A DNA stretch of 64,000 nt, from positions 4,366,834 to 4,430,833 of the forward strand of contig JAQFVV010006270.1 in the NCBI GenBank assembly GCA_028023455.1, written 5' to 3'. Positions 37,101 to 47,683 of the stretch are shown here, piece by piece (positions within the stretch are counted from its first letter, which is position 1; every line of letters begins with the position of its first letter). This DNA comes from Epiperipatus broadwayi (lineage: Eukaryota; Onychophora; Udeonychophora; Euonychophora; Peripatidae). Position numbers and translations under genes: made by a program. The notes under the pieces are model-generated. The model saw nothing but the letters and a program-made list of their open reading frames with translations. It made no database searches and had not been told where the DNA came from.

Positions 37101-37175
37101 CTAAAAATAAATGCAACTTTTAGTAATAAACCAAGAAACATGATAAATCTCAATAAATAAAGAAACCTTTCTTAC
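37101..37175 (-). other. 75-bp intron of the zinc-finger gene
   Basis: The donor GTAAG lies at 37175-37171 and the acceptor AG at 37102-37101 on the minus strand. Splicing joins CATACAG to GCGAACG and restores the finger linker HTGERPF exactly. Without splicing the minus strand lacks the start of this linker. Confidence 0.93.
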
Positions 37176-37303
37176 CTGTATGAATTCGGACATGCCTTTC
37201 TAATTGACTGGGCTTTTGGAATGTTTTCCCACAGTTTTCACAACTATGATGGAACCCCGTCCGATCAATGTTATGCTTTCTTGTTCGATGAGATAATGAA
37301 GAC
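37176..37303 (-). CDS. ZNF236: Zinc-finger gene, internal exon with one finger
   Basis: This 128-nt exon reads [19 protein letters not shown] and then a complete C2H2 finger with [17 protein letters not shown] and VRIH, ending in TG. It enters with one base that completes an Arg codon from the upstream exon and leaves after the first base of Gly. The acceptor is TTATTTTAAG before 37303 and the donor is ACAG/GTAAGAAA. Its finger, together with the first two fingers of the terminal exon, forms a triad that closely matches the C-terminal triad of the protein (PSQL.RH, NQK.ALQ.H, QKGNL..H). Confidence 0.9.
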
Positions 37304-38662
37304 CTTAAAATAAATAAATTATTGATCTATATATATATAAAATTGTAAAAAAAAAAATTATAATGGTGATAATATATCGTACAAATAATGATAATAAAAT
37401 GCAAAAGCTGAAGAAAGTTATGAAAATAACTGAAAATATTCTGCATTTTATTAGTTATTTGTAAGATATATTACCACCGTTACACTTTATTTTATTGCAG
37501 TTTTATTACAATTATTATTCTTTCAACAGATTATACATTCTTATTAAATGCACAATTCAGGCTTCAACTTATTCATAATAAAATATTTAAATTTATAAAA
37601 AAATTGCTGCATATTTTACTGGCTACTTATTATCATAGTCAAGTATTTAATATATAAATATCTTAATTAAAATTGCAAGCGAATAAAATTTATATTGTGA
37701 TTGTACATACTAATTATGTAAAATTCATTCAAAATAGCATATTCATAATAAACGATAAGATAGAATAATAGATCGTGGCAACCATTGTTAATAGTGTTTC
37801 CAATGTTATGTCATTATATTAAAATCAAATGTAATAATTTTTTAGTATATAATACACAATATTTTCCAATTATGTTTATCATGCATCTCTCACTAAATGA
37901 TACATGAAATGTTTTTTATTACAGTACATAATTTTGTTTTGTATATTGAACAACGAAAATGTTAGTTTTATTGTAAATACAAATTAATAGTTATTTGTCA
38001 ATAAAAATAAATGGGTACCCAAATCACATCCAAATATGAAATAGGACTTTGATTCTAGAATTCATAAAAATGATTTAGGCAATCAGTGAATCAGAAAATT
38101 CAATAAGCAACTTCTAAAAATGATACGACTTGCAAAAAAACATTTTCCAGCCTCTTTTGACTGCAGCATTGAGCAATATAAAATGTTAAGATACTATAAA
38201 TTAGAGTCAACCCTTTTTTATAGAAGATTAAAAATAGAAAAATCTGAAGCTTTGTTAATAATATTAAAAAAAATCGATTTTTTCATGATCATTGTAAGCC
38301 AATAGTATACATACATGTGCATCCATTCCCTAGCTCTGCCTTTAAATTAAAATAATGTTACTAGTACATATAATACACTCCACCGCTTGATGGCACTGGT
38401 TTTCACCCAATGCAACTTGATAATAGAAATTACAAATTGAGCTTTAATCCTTGACTATCATTTGGCTGACATTTTAACAAAATATATTTTGATATCTGAA
38501 TATTTAGAGCTACATCTTAGTCCTATAAATCATTAAAATGCATAGATCTATATATTAATTTTTTTTAATTTTGCTGATTAACGTTTTGCAATGTAATGAA
38601 AAATTCAATTATTTCCATTTGCTTTTTAGGCTCATTTCATAAAACCTTTTACATTCTCTTTC
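37304..38662. other. Intronic AT-rich stretch, nothing recognised
   Basis: Intron sequence near the acceptor. The short plus-strand frame at 38120-38305 shows no domain. Confidence 0.5.
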
Positions 38663-38808
38663 AATAATTAAATTAATTTGTCAAGCGTTGTTAGCTGAGA
38701 GGTCAGCGCAGCTGCCTTGCAAGCAAGCAATTGGTTGCAGTGGTTGTTGCAGGTTCGCCTACCGGACAATGCATATAAAATATGGAAAATAAATAATCAA
38801 ATTAATTT
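38663..38808 (+). repeat. tRNA-derived SINE, long-variable-arm type, with 17-bp target duplication
   Basis: The direct repeat AATAATTAAATTAATTT at 38663-38679 recurs at 38792-38808 with one substitution. The body (38680-38791) reads GTCAAGCGTTGTTAGCTGAG, an anticodon-like arm with CCTTGCAAGCAAG, extra bases GGTTGCAGTGGTTGTTGC, and a T-arm GCAGGTTCGCCTACC. It ends in an A-rich tail. Confidence 0.9.
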
Positions 38809-39251
38809 TAAGATTAGTTAAAATATTGAGATTATGCTCTCACAGAAATTTAATATCTTTTACAAAAAGAATAAAATGGCATACTTAAGTATTAATCTAT
38901 ATAATGAATTGATATCTTCATTAGTCTATAATAATTACATTTTTGGTCATAGTATTGATACCTTCTACCCATTTAATTAACAGTCTGCCTTTAAAAGAAA
39001 TAATATAATTTCAATTATTTACTCATAATGTATTTATTTGGATCTTGGCTTGATGTGAAATGGAATTAAAGAATACTTTTTAAAATAAAAAGAATATAAC
39101 CAAGAGAGACAGTGAGATATATATTATAATTCATTTGCATAAAAACTGATTTAATTGAAAAAATTAACTATAAGCAACTGAAAGAGATGTCAGCACTAAA
39201 AAAGAAAAAAGAATTTCTTTCCTAAATGAGTATATGAGTTGCAGTAAAAAA
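38809..39251. other. Intronic AT-rich stretch, nothing recognised
   Basis: No element was recognised. Confidence 0.45.
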
Positions 39252-39374
39252 GAAATATGATGTCTTGCATTGGTGGTTGAGAGGTCAGCGCGACTGCCTT
39301 GCACTTGCAGGCAGTTGCCCAGGTTGCGGGTTCGCGTCCCGGCCGATGCTATGACATTTAAAAAAAAATATGAG
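39252..39374 (+). repeat. tRNA-derived SINE, long-variable-arm type
   Basis: Reads GCATTGGTGGTTGAGAGGTC (acceptor and box A), CTGCCTTGCACTTGCAGGCA, then TGCCCAGGTTGCGGGTTCGC and CCCGGCCGATGC, ending in TATGACATTTAAAAAAAAA. A possible target duplication is AAATATGA (before 39263 and after 39366), which is weak because the tail is A-rich. Confidence 0.85.
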
Positions 39375-39499
39375 GGGAAAAATTAATTTTCTATCATTAA
39401 AAAAAACAACAATTGATCAAGCAGAAACAATTATTTGAAGAGAATAATCCCGCACTTCAAAATAACTTAAAACTAAAAGAAAGACATCGATTTAAGAAT

Positions 39500-39872
39500 C
39501 ATAGTGCATTGCAACACAGTTGACCAATTCTTGAAACACATGTGACAAGAATCTCGGTCTCAGGATGGCCTTTGAACATTCCATCATCAGATTTTCAATT
39601 GGATGGACGGTTGAAGAGTTGGAGTGTGGAGTAGATTGAAGCCTGTCCATTAAAGTATGAGGATTGGCTATCTTAATATATATCTGAGCACTTATAGCAT
39701 ATATGTGTAGAGATGGTAATCTGGACCAACTGATGATTGCTGGTTTAGCATGAAATACGTGTATTGGTGATTATTTATCTTTATGACATATATGTGTTCA
39801 AGTGTATCAGTGTTATGAGATAGAGTGGGGAGTGGTGGGTCATGTGAAAGTCTGTGCTCATATATTAAAATA
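39500..39872 (+). repeat. Family F2 element, full-length-like
   Basis: About 360 bp matching the minus-strand copy at 10985-11345 end to end. Blocks are GACAAGAATCTCGGTCTCAG, ATTTTCAATTGGATGGACGG, GGAGTGTGGAGTAGATTGAA, CTGGACCAACTGATGATTGC, GGTGATTATTTATCTTTATG and GTCATGTGAAAGTCTGTGCT. The 3' end of better copies (44460) reads GTGTTCGAATCCC, like a tRNA T-arm. Confidence 0.85.
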
Positions 39873-40254
39873 ATAATAGTTAAGAAATCTAATTACACAC
39901 AGAAAATTGGTAAAAATGATATTTTAAAAAAATATTTGAAAAACTAGATATTAATAATAGCAAAAAAAAAAAGCAATATTTAATATAAACTAAAAAACAA
40001 TTATTATTAGATAATGTCAAATCAATCAATATTGGCTGTTGATAATCACATAAACAGCATGTTTGCTTTTAATCGTTCTACCTTTTTTTAATTTTTAGGA
40101 ATTTCTTGAAGTTAGTTTAAAATGATAACAATTTGATCACCATTAGCTTCATGGGCTTTAAGCTACTGTTTGTCTTTTGTTATTTTAGCTTAACATTTTT
40201 TTGAACCGAATAACTAAAAAAACTGAATATTCACTTAGGTCCTAAACAAGGTCA
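39873..40254. other. Intronic AT-rich stretch, nothing recognised
   Basis: No element was recognised. Confidence 0.45.
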
Positions 40255-40660
40255 TTTGCTAATCCAATAAACATCACATGACCACCACCTCTTATGCTTG
40301 TGTATAACTGTTGTTAAAACAGGCAAAACTCACTATACGTATTGCAACACACAGCAAGCTAGAGTAATTAATGGATGCCAGAAGGCTTGTGCATAAAATC
40401 CCCATCTAGTGCCTACTCATCCAATATCCCCAGACTAGTTTCTGGCTTGTGGTCTTCATCAATGAGGAGCCTTGGATCTTAGAGCACTGCACCTAGATCT
40501 TAGGATCTAATGCAACCCTCCAGCAACCACCTTTTTTCTCCATTTAACTACAAAACTATGAGTCTTAAACTGAAAACACCTTAATGTTTTCAATCCAAGC
40601 CCATTAGCTTATATAGTCATATGGGTCTGAACCCAGTTCAACTTCCCCGAAATAGCATTA
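40255..40660 (+). repeat. Family F4 element, longest single-arm copy
   Basis: Runs from AAACATCACATGACCACCAC through GGCAAAACTCACTATACG, GGATGCCAGAAGGCTTGTGC, CAATATCCCCAGACTAGTTT, GTGAGGAGCCTTGG-like sequence, CATTTAACTACAAAACTATG and GTTTTCAATCCAAGC to CTGAACCCAGTTCAACTTCC. It shows the full F4 unit (about 400 bp) without an inverted second arm. Confidence 0.85.
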
Positions 40661-40944
40661 CAAAATGTGCAACAAAAAAAAATCTCTAAGCAACAATAGT
40701 AGAAACAAAAACACAGTAATTCCAAACAATTGACAGAAGCAGAAGTTAATAATGATCAAATCTCTATTTGTTATGGATTGTCGATAACGAATTCCTAAAA
40801 ATTAAAACGATAGAAAATAAATAAATAAAACATAAAAATTCAAAGAAATATTCACTTACTGAAATATCTAAATATGGATACAAATAAACAATAAAAAGAC
40901 ACTAACATGAAAAAAAAAAATCATAAGAATCCAACGTTCCATCA

Positions 40945-41195
40945 GAAATTAAAGAGTAAACAGGCAAAACTCTCCATATAGTAGTGCCACCTTGTGCTGA
41001 CCAAAGTAATCAATGGATGCCAGAAGGCTTGTGCATAAAATCCCTATCTAGTTCCTACTCATCCAATATCCCCAGACTAGTTTCTGGCTTGTGGCACAAG
41101 GTGGCACTACTATATGGAGAGTTTTTGCCTGTTTACTAACAGTTATGTGCTAGCATGAGATGGTGATCATGTGATGTTTAGTGGTTAAATTAAAG
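40945..41195. repeat. Family F4 foldback copy
   Basis: The left arm has GGCAAAACTCTCCATATAGT and GTGCCACCTTGTGCTGACCA. The right arm has GTGGCACTACTATATGGAGA, GTTTTTGCCTG, AACAGTTATGTGCTAGCATG and GATCATGTGATGTTTAG, the inverse of the F4 start. The F4 middle part lies between. Confidence 0.9.
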
Positions 41196-41299
41196 AGTCT
41201 GTGTAATACAGTTGTGATCATTGAATAAAGTGCAAACTTAATATCAAATCTATGTAAAGCCACCTTCAAGAGAATTTGTGAAAATAAATGATACTTATT

Positions 41300-41500
41300 T
41301 CAATTATCTTCTGCCTGCTTATTTCTAAACATTTACAATATTCTTCAATGGCACCTTCTCGATCTTTCGGAATAGTTATTACTACTGCATCATCATCCCA
41401 ACAATCTTAGATTTGTTTCTTACTGCTAATACCTGCTTTGGTTAAACATCTTAAAAGGATGCCACTTGAAGCAGAGAATTTAAGTTATTCCACTTTTCAA
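41300..41500 (-). pseudogene. Unidentified coding-like fragment
   Basis: The minus strand reads about 70 codons with one internal stop: KFSASSGILLRCLTKAGISS, then DCWDDDAVVITIPKDREGAI and EEYCKCLEISRQK. Base composition is less AT-biased than the flanks. The family was not recognised. A decayed transposon frame is most likely, but an exon of an unrelated gene cannot be excluded. Confidence 0.3.
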
Positions 41501-43934
41501 TAAACAGAAGGGCGTAAAGAAAACTTATTTGCAATAGTTATATATTATAAATTTTATTGAGTTTTGCTGGTGCTTGAAGCATCATAAAATAATAACACCT
41601 TAAATCAAACACAAATTATTGACTAGTACTAATGGTTTGCGCACAGAACCCTATTGCCCTTATTGCTGAAGCCTGTCTTTGATCAGTAAATTTAATATAT
41701 AATTAAAATCTACTACAAAGCCATCACAATAATACGATGTTCGGAGTAGTTTAATTTAATAGTAAAAAAAGGCTCTCTGTAGAAATAAAGATTCCTGGGT
41801 CATCACAATTAAAAAAAGAAAAAAGGAGAACACTTCATAATCTGCCCAAATGAATGGAGCTGTTGGACTCTTATTAAAGTTCTTATGTTGAAACATAATT
41901 AGACTTCTTGTATGCAGCATACAATAAAGACAAATTAATAATGTACTAATGGTGTACAGATATTTTAGGTTATTTAATTACATATTGAATGAGAAATTGA
42001 ATAAGATTTCAAAATTTAACTTAAAGTGAGTAGAATAACATATTATCAGGTAACATAAAAACATTCCATAAATATTTAAGCATACTTATCACGATATGGA
42101 ATAGTAGATTTAGTAAACACCCTACAGGAGTTTAATTTGGCAATAGCATTCCTAACAAAAATATTTTCATGTTACCATATATTTTTTTATCCAGAATATA
42201 TATATTTTACCATATAATACTAAATCATCCATGCATTTACTACTGTTACACAATGCTTTATTTACCACCCTTTTTTACAGTTTACAGTTTCGATTGCCCA
42301 AGCAATCTTCTTCAGAACTTTATATCTCCTAATCTCAACTGCTAAATATATATATTTAATAGCAAAACTTGTCAAAAATTGATGAAATTGATCTTAATTT
42401 CCAGATAAAGCTTGGAACTTTTCAGTAATTATTTTTAGCCAAACAGTAAAAAAAAACCCTAATGGACACAACAATTGAAATATAATCTTCCCCTTGATTA
42501 AGGCATCATATGAATACAGATATGCAATGATCCACATTTCTATTTAAAATTATGGGGGGGGGGCATAACTATTAAATAAAACATTAGTTTGATTACTTGA
42601 AATAGTATATACAATAAATTTATTTAAAATTAAAATAACATTTTTATTATGTTCAAAAAGTAGTTACAAATAATTACAATGATGAGATATATCTATAATA
42701 TATATTTAATACGGAGAAAACAAAATAGCAGGAAAACCCATAAAAACGTCATTAATATTATATAGGACCACTATTTTCACCACCAAAAAGTGCTCGTTTT
42801 TATATAAGATAAAATTATACAATACTTGATTAGAATCTAAACAATAGCAAATAAAAAAAGTACCATTTTCAAGATTTCATATAGAAAGTCAATAATATTT
42901 AACCCACAAGTTATGTAATACTGGTATAAATGTTCAAATGCCTTAATTTCATATAATTTTTTAAATTGAACAAGTACCTATCTCAGTATTTTCCTATGTA
43001 TGACTCTATTTTGCAAAAACAGAAGTCATTTAAATTTAGCTTGACCTTTTTTTTAATTTAATGGAATCTTATATCACTTCGTAGCCAAACGTCTTTTGCA
43101 AATCATCTCTATTATTTTTTATTACTTGTTTTGGACAAATATTACAAGACTTGATGTAATTAATGCTTACAATAATAAAAAGCAAATTTATTGCATTATA
43201 ATAATTGATTGTAAAAAAACATAATCAATTGATTCCAATTAGAAGCTATTCTAAACAAAGATGACTTAATTTTTTTTTTATCTTTGTGATTTTATGGCTA
43301 TATTTTTAAAGTTTTTTTTTTTATACAAATATTTTAGTACCTAGTGTAAATAATGCTGTAAGAATCTTGAAAGACTGAGTCCAAATCCCTTCTAATAACA
43401 AAAATCAAATTTAGAATGATAATTATATATAATAAACACTTTTCTTAGGAATGAATGAGTTATTGCTTAAAACATTTACATCACAAAACTGCACTGTAAC
43501 TGTTACAAGCTAAATTAGATAATTGGGAGGGACAAGCAATATGCATCTTCCTATTTTCTAAATCAATATTTGATTGTATAGGCTATACAAAAAGGAACAT
43601 TATCATTTCAGATGATAATATTATCTAGGAACAATGATACCTAATGATAAATTTATGAATAAGAAACAAAAAATGAAAATATAGTTAATGTTCTTTCCTT
43701 GCTTCATGGTTTAAACAGCAATATGAGATAACCTCCAAAAACAAGCCTTTACGAAAAGATGCATGGATTAACTCAGCCCTATCAATCTATATACTCAAAT
43801 GGCATATGACTTGTTGATTAACAAACTATCTTATTACTATTTTTTTAAAAGGCAATTAATTTCATTACATAGTAAAATAAAATGATATCTGACATTTGTA
43901 AGCTCAACAAAGACTTGTTTTGTTAATCTAACCC
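41501..43934. other. Intronic AT-rich stretch, nothing firm
   Basis: No gene. A G-run of ten lies near 42553. CAGTTTCGATTGCCCAAGCA followed by ATCTTCTTCAGAAC near 42283 resembles the TCTTCTTCAGAG phrase in the 48.9-49.2 kb foldback and may be a repeat end. Confidence 0.45.
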
Positions 43935-44037
43935 TCTTTTCTTCCATAGCGTAAGCTTGTGGTTAAAACACCTGTAGAGGGCCCTACTATCGCATTTTTA
44001 CACGCATATTATCGAGGTTATAGCCTCAGTAAATATT
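43935..44037 (+). repeat. Family F6 partial copy
   Basis: Matches the 3' part of F6: TCTTTTCTTCCATAGCGTAA, GCTTGTGGTTAAAACACCTG, TAGAGGGCCCTACTATCGCA and GCCTCAGTAAATATTA. Confidence 0.85.
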
Positions 44038-44294
44038 AATCTACTTATTGTAAGTTTATTAAATGTGATTATTATACAATTAGTATATCTTAATGTATAT
44101 ATTATTTGTTATTTACTCTGCATCAATGAAAAGTTTTAAATATAAACATTAATAAAATTAAACACTTTTCTCTGACGTCATTCATTTCTGAACTGCTCTT
44201 TAGATAACATCTAAACAATTCTGCTGATTAATCTGCTAAATTTTAATTGTATAAAAACATACGAATTTCATAAGAAATATTCAAAATACAATCT

Positions 44295-44472
44295 GATTGT
44301 ATATATAAGTGGAGATAGTAATCTGGACTAACTGATGATTGCTGGTTTAGCATGTTGGTGATTATTTATCTTTTCAACATGTGTGATCCGGTGGGTCAGC
44401 AATATGAGATGGCATGGAGAGTTGAGGGTCGTGTGAAAGTCTGTGTTCGAATCCCTTATATATTACATTATA
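44295..44472 (+). repeat. Family F2 3' copy
   Basis: Contains GTGGAGATAGTAATCTGGAC, AACTGATGATTGCTGGTTTA, GGTGATTATTTATCTTTTCA, GTGATCCGGTGGGTCAGCAA and GTCGTGTGAAAGTCTGTGTT followed by CGAATCCCTTATATATTA. This is the clearest 3' end of the family. It includes a box-B-like GTTCGAATCCC. Confidence 0.85.
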
Positions 44473-45351
44473 TGTGCAGGTGTGTGTAAAGCCTGTACAG
44501 TGTATTAAATTAATCCTCAGGAAGGAAATTGTTCTTTGCTACAAGATTTGCCCGTTTAAGGTGTAATTTATGAATACCCAAACTGATTTTGTTGATAAAA
44601 AAAAATAAAAGAATATTCTACCAAAATTTATCTTATATATAGATAAAAGATGGAAATAAAGTATTTAAATAGCCCCCTTCAGCGCAAAGGACTCTACAAG
44701 TCCCATATGGAAGACTCACCAAATGGCAGTTTTTATTTCTTTTTTCATCCATTAGGTAAAAATAACTAGGTACTTATTTAACTAAATATTCCATGTATAG
44801 CCAGGGTCGGATTAAGGTGGTTACCCAATAAAAAAAAAACCCAAACTAATTGGAATCTGAATTGTGTGTGTGTATATATATATACTAGCCAGGATTTAAA
44901 CCGAAGTCACAGCAATAGCAAACAGACGTAAAAACATTATATCACGAAGTCTCTGTCTTGCACACACTGCTTTTATATATATAATTAATTTAATTTTCTT
45001 TTTACAATCCTTACTTTTTTTTTGGCCATAATATCTTAATTATTAATTTAAAGAATTACTTCATAGACTTATTTGTGTTGATATTTTTTTATTACTAAAA
45101 TATGAGTCAGAAAGGTGAAGTCATAAGAATTTATCAGAAACTGTTGTCTGAACTTTTACACTTTCTTCGAAATGGCTCACCTCTTTTTTCCCAAATCAAT
45201 ATATTATGGAAATAATTTAAATAAAAACAGAAGCCTTTTATTTATTTATAAGGACAATACTTTAAAATAATACCAACAGTTTATACAATATTCATATTTA
45301 CGTAAGCGCAATATTGCCTTATTTAATTAGAAAATAATATTTTTAAGATAT
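44473..45351. other. Intronic stretch with a possible tRNA-like fragment
   Basis: Near 44885-44965 the minus strand ends in GACTTCGGTTTAAATCCTGG, a box-B-like arm, and may be an old SINE. GCCAGGGTCGGATTAAGGTG near 44800 has a repeat-end look but was not matched elsewhere in the window. Confidence 0.35.
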
Positions 45352-45612
45352 ATTTACAGCGAGAGGGCGCTGAGGTGGTATTTATCAGAAATCACTATAT
45401 TTCTGCCCAGGCACTGAGAATCAGCTAGAATGCAAATGAAGAGCTGACATGTGATTGATGGCTGTCATTTATTTTATCTGCATTCATTAAATATGCACAT
45501 TTACAGGCAGCAACGGCGGGGATCAGCTCTCAGACCTCGTTAAGAGCTGCCAAATTAACATGATGTGGCATACCAAACAAAGCAGTCACTTTGTAAAAAT
45601 CCACCACTGGGA
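45352..45612. promoter_or_regulatory. Candidate intronic regulatory (conserved non-coding) element
   Basis: A block of about 260 bp that is clearly GC-richer and less simple than the intron around it, with no copy elsewhere in the window and no open frame of note. Motifs seen: octamer ATGCAAAT (45430-45437); CTGACA (45444-45449), TGATTGATGG (45452-45461) and CTGTCA (45462-45467) in one tight row, matching MEIS/TGIF-type half-sites around a PBX-HOX-type site; TATGCACAT (about 45492-45500); and an inverted SOX-like pair AACAAAG (45576-45582) with ACTTTGT (45588-45594). Known developmental enhancers often combine such motifs. Enhancer activity and conservation are inference. Confidence 0.5.
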
Positions 45613-46324
45613 TACATTTAATTTTTATCCTTTTTTTTTCTTTTGCTGACCTGTTTCAAAACCTTGCTGAATTAATAATTCCAACATCCAAAGCTTTAAT
45701 AAAACTTTAGTTATCTTAGCAAGAAAAATAAGGTGGGTGGGAAGAGAATTTTTTTTTTCTTTTTTTCAAGTAAACCATTTTTAGATTAATTAATTCATCA
45801 TATTTTAACTTGTTAGGTAATAAATTTTCATAATTTGCATTCTAATAAATAAATGGAATATTGTAATTATAAAAGAGATAATATTTCCAGAAATATTTTT
45901 CATAATGTTATAGTCCCCAACTAAGCTGCTTAAACTGATAAAAAAAATGACTTGTTGATAAGATTCTAAATTGCGTTGCTCATCAATAAATCACGCACAC
46001 ACACACGTTAGTAATGTATGCAATGTGTACGAATCTATATAATACAAACTTCTTACTATTTAATAAAATAAGCGTAACAACACAATTTTATTTAAAAAAA
46101 AAAAATCAAGCATTACTGTCTTTCTATTCATCACTACCATTATTATTTTCTGCATAACTTTTAATCTCATTATAAACTATTAGCGTGTATAAATAAACTC
46201 TTTGATATGTAATTTTAAAACTAACTTTGTACAATCCCAATATGACAACACATATTATGTAAAACAGAGAAATTTAAAAATAATATACAAAAAAACACTA
46301 TTGCAAGTGTTTTGTATATTATTT
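45613..46324. other. Intronic AT-rich stretch, nothing recognised
   Basis: No element was recognised. A short CA run lies near 45994. Confidence 0.45.
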
Positions 46325-46660
46325 TATTAAAAAAGGCAAAACTCTCTCCATACAGTAGGGCCACTCTAAGCAAGACAGAGTAATCAATGGATGCCAGAAG
46401 GCTTGTGCATAAAATCCCTATCTAGTGCCTACTCATCCAATATCCCCAAACTCGTTTCTGGCTTAAGGCCTTCGTCAGTGAGGAGTCTTGGATCTGAGAG
46501 CACTGCACCTAGATAGGGATTTTATGCACAAGCGTTCGGCATCCATTGATTACTCTGTCTTGCTTAGAGTGGCACTACTGTATGGACAGAGTTTTGCTTA
46601 TTTTAACAACAGTTATGAGCAAGCATGGAAGATAGTGATCATGTGATGTTTTAAGGTATA
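46325..46660. repeat. Family F4 foldback copy
   Basis: The left arm (46332-46430) has GGCAAAACTCTC, GAGTAATCAATGGATGCCAG and TGTGCATAAAATCCCTATCT. The right arm (46505-46655) has AGATAGGGATTTTATGCACA, GGCATCCATTGATTACTCTG and ACAGTTATGAGCAAGCATGG. The loop is the GTGAGGAGTCTTGGATCTGA segment. This is one of the cleanest F4 palindromes. Confidence 0.92.
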
Positions 46661-46823
46661 TTATTTTATATTATTTTTAAATTTATCTGTTGTATACAGT
46701 AGTCGTATTGTCATAGTAGTTTGATTATTTCATACAATCCTTAAAAGAGACTTTGTAGAAGTTGTATTAAGAGATAAGAGGGGGAGAGAGCAAGCAAAGT
46801 CAAAATTAACCATTAAAAATGAC

Positions 46824-46957
46824 CGAGGGTCACCATCCCCCCCCCATATGTCATAGCATCGGCCGGGACGCGAACCCACAACCGTCTGCAACCAACTACT
46901 TGCTTGCAAGGCGGATGCGATGACCTCTCGGCTAACAACGCTTGACGAAGGTCACCA
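46824..46957 (-). repeat. tRNA-derived SINE with poly-G tail and 12-bp target duplication
   Basis: CGAGGGTCACCA (46824-46835) and CGAAGGTCACCA (46946-46957) flank the element with one mismatch. The minus strand reads GTCAAGCGTTGTTAGCCGAG, CCGCCTTGCAAGCAAGTAG, GTGGGTTCGCGTCCCGGCCG and ATGCTATGACATAT, then nine G (46845-46837). It belongs to the long-variable-arm type, like 38663 and 39252. Confidence 0.9.
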
Positions 46958-47683
46958 CTTTGGCTTATATATTATCGCCTAAATCCAATTCTTGGGGATT
47001 TGAACACAGACTTTCAAGCTTCCTTCAGCTATCCCCTAGAATTACATTTAATCTCCAAGTACAGGAATTATGCTTGTATTTCAAATATTACCTAAATCAC
47101 AAATCTGCTTCAAGACAACTTATAATATATCCTTTATTAATAAGGTTATGTTTTGTTAAAAATTGTTTGGACTGCGAAGAAAATATAATTCAAAGATATA
47201 TAAAAAGTCACTCAGGAGTATGATAGTACAGTTTTGTTTCAGTGTAGGTGCAAATTCCTGTAAATCCTACAATAACAGAGATATCAACACTATTTTCAAA
47301 TTACTTTCTTTGAAATTTTCTCACCTTTGAAATTATTTATGACTGCAATATTTATTTTGATACGGAAGAACATCTTTATTGGAAGCAATTTATTTATTTA
47401 TATATACGTAAGAAAATACTTATTAAATACATTGTCCAATTCATACAAAAAATAAATAAATCACTAGACATTTCTTTTTTAAATTAAAATTTAAATGAAT
47501 GGAATGAGACAGTTTTGTGATGCAGGTGTTGCACATTTAACTGGTATTCTTCTATAATCTGGATTTAGAATCGGGCTAAATAAACACGGTAATTTTTTTT
47601 TTCAGGCTTTAAATAGATTTATATTTTTGTTTCACACAATCAGTCTATTCCCAAGCCAATTAATCGTCCAATTATTAGTGATT
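46958..47683. other. Intronic AT-rich stretch with one tail phrase
   Basis: Near 46992-47030 the minus strand reads GCTTGAAAGTCTGTGTTCAA and then ATCCCC, the same tRNA-like tail phrase seen near 8965 and in F2. The plus-strand open frame at 46942-47223 starts inside the SINE and is not credible as a gene. Confidence 0.45.

Noticed and set aside
37101-37116. Met codon at 37116 as the start of the zinc-finger protein
   Set aside because: It lies in the 75-bp intron. Consensus splice sites and frame continuity with the upstream exon restore the HTGERPF linker, so translation starts further upstream.
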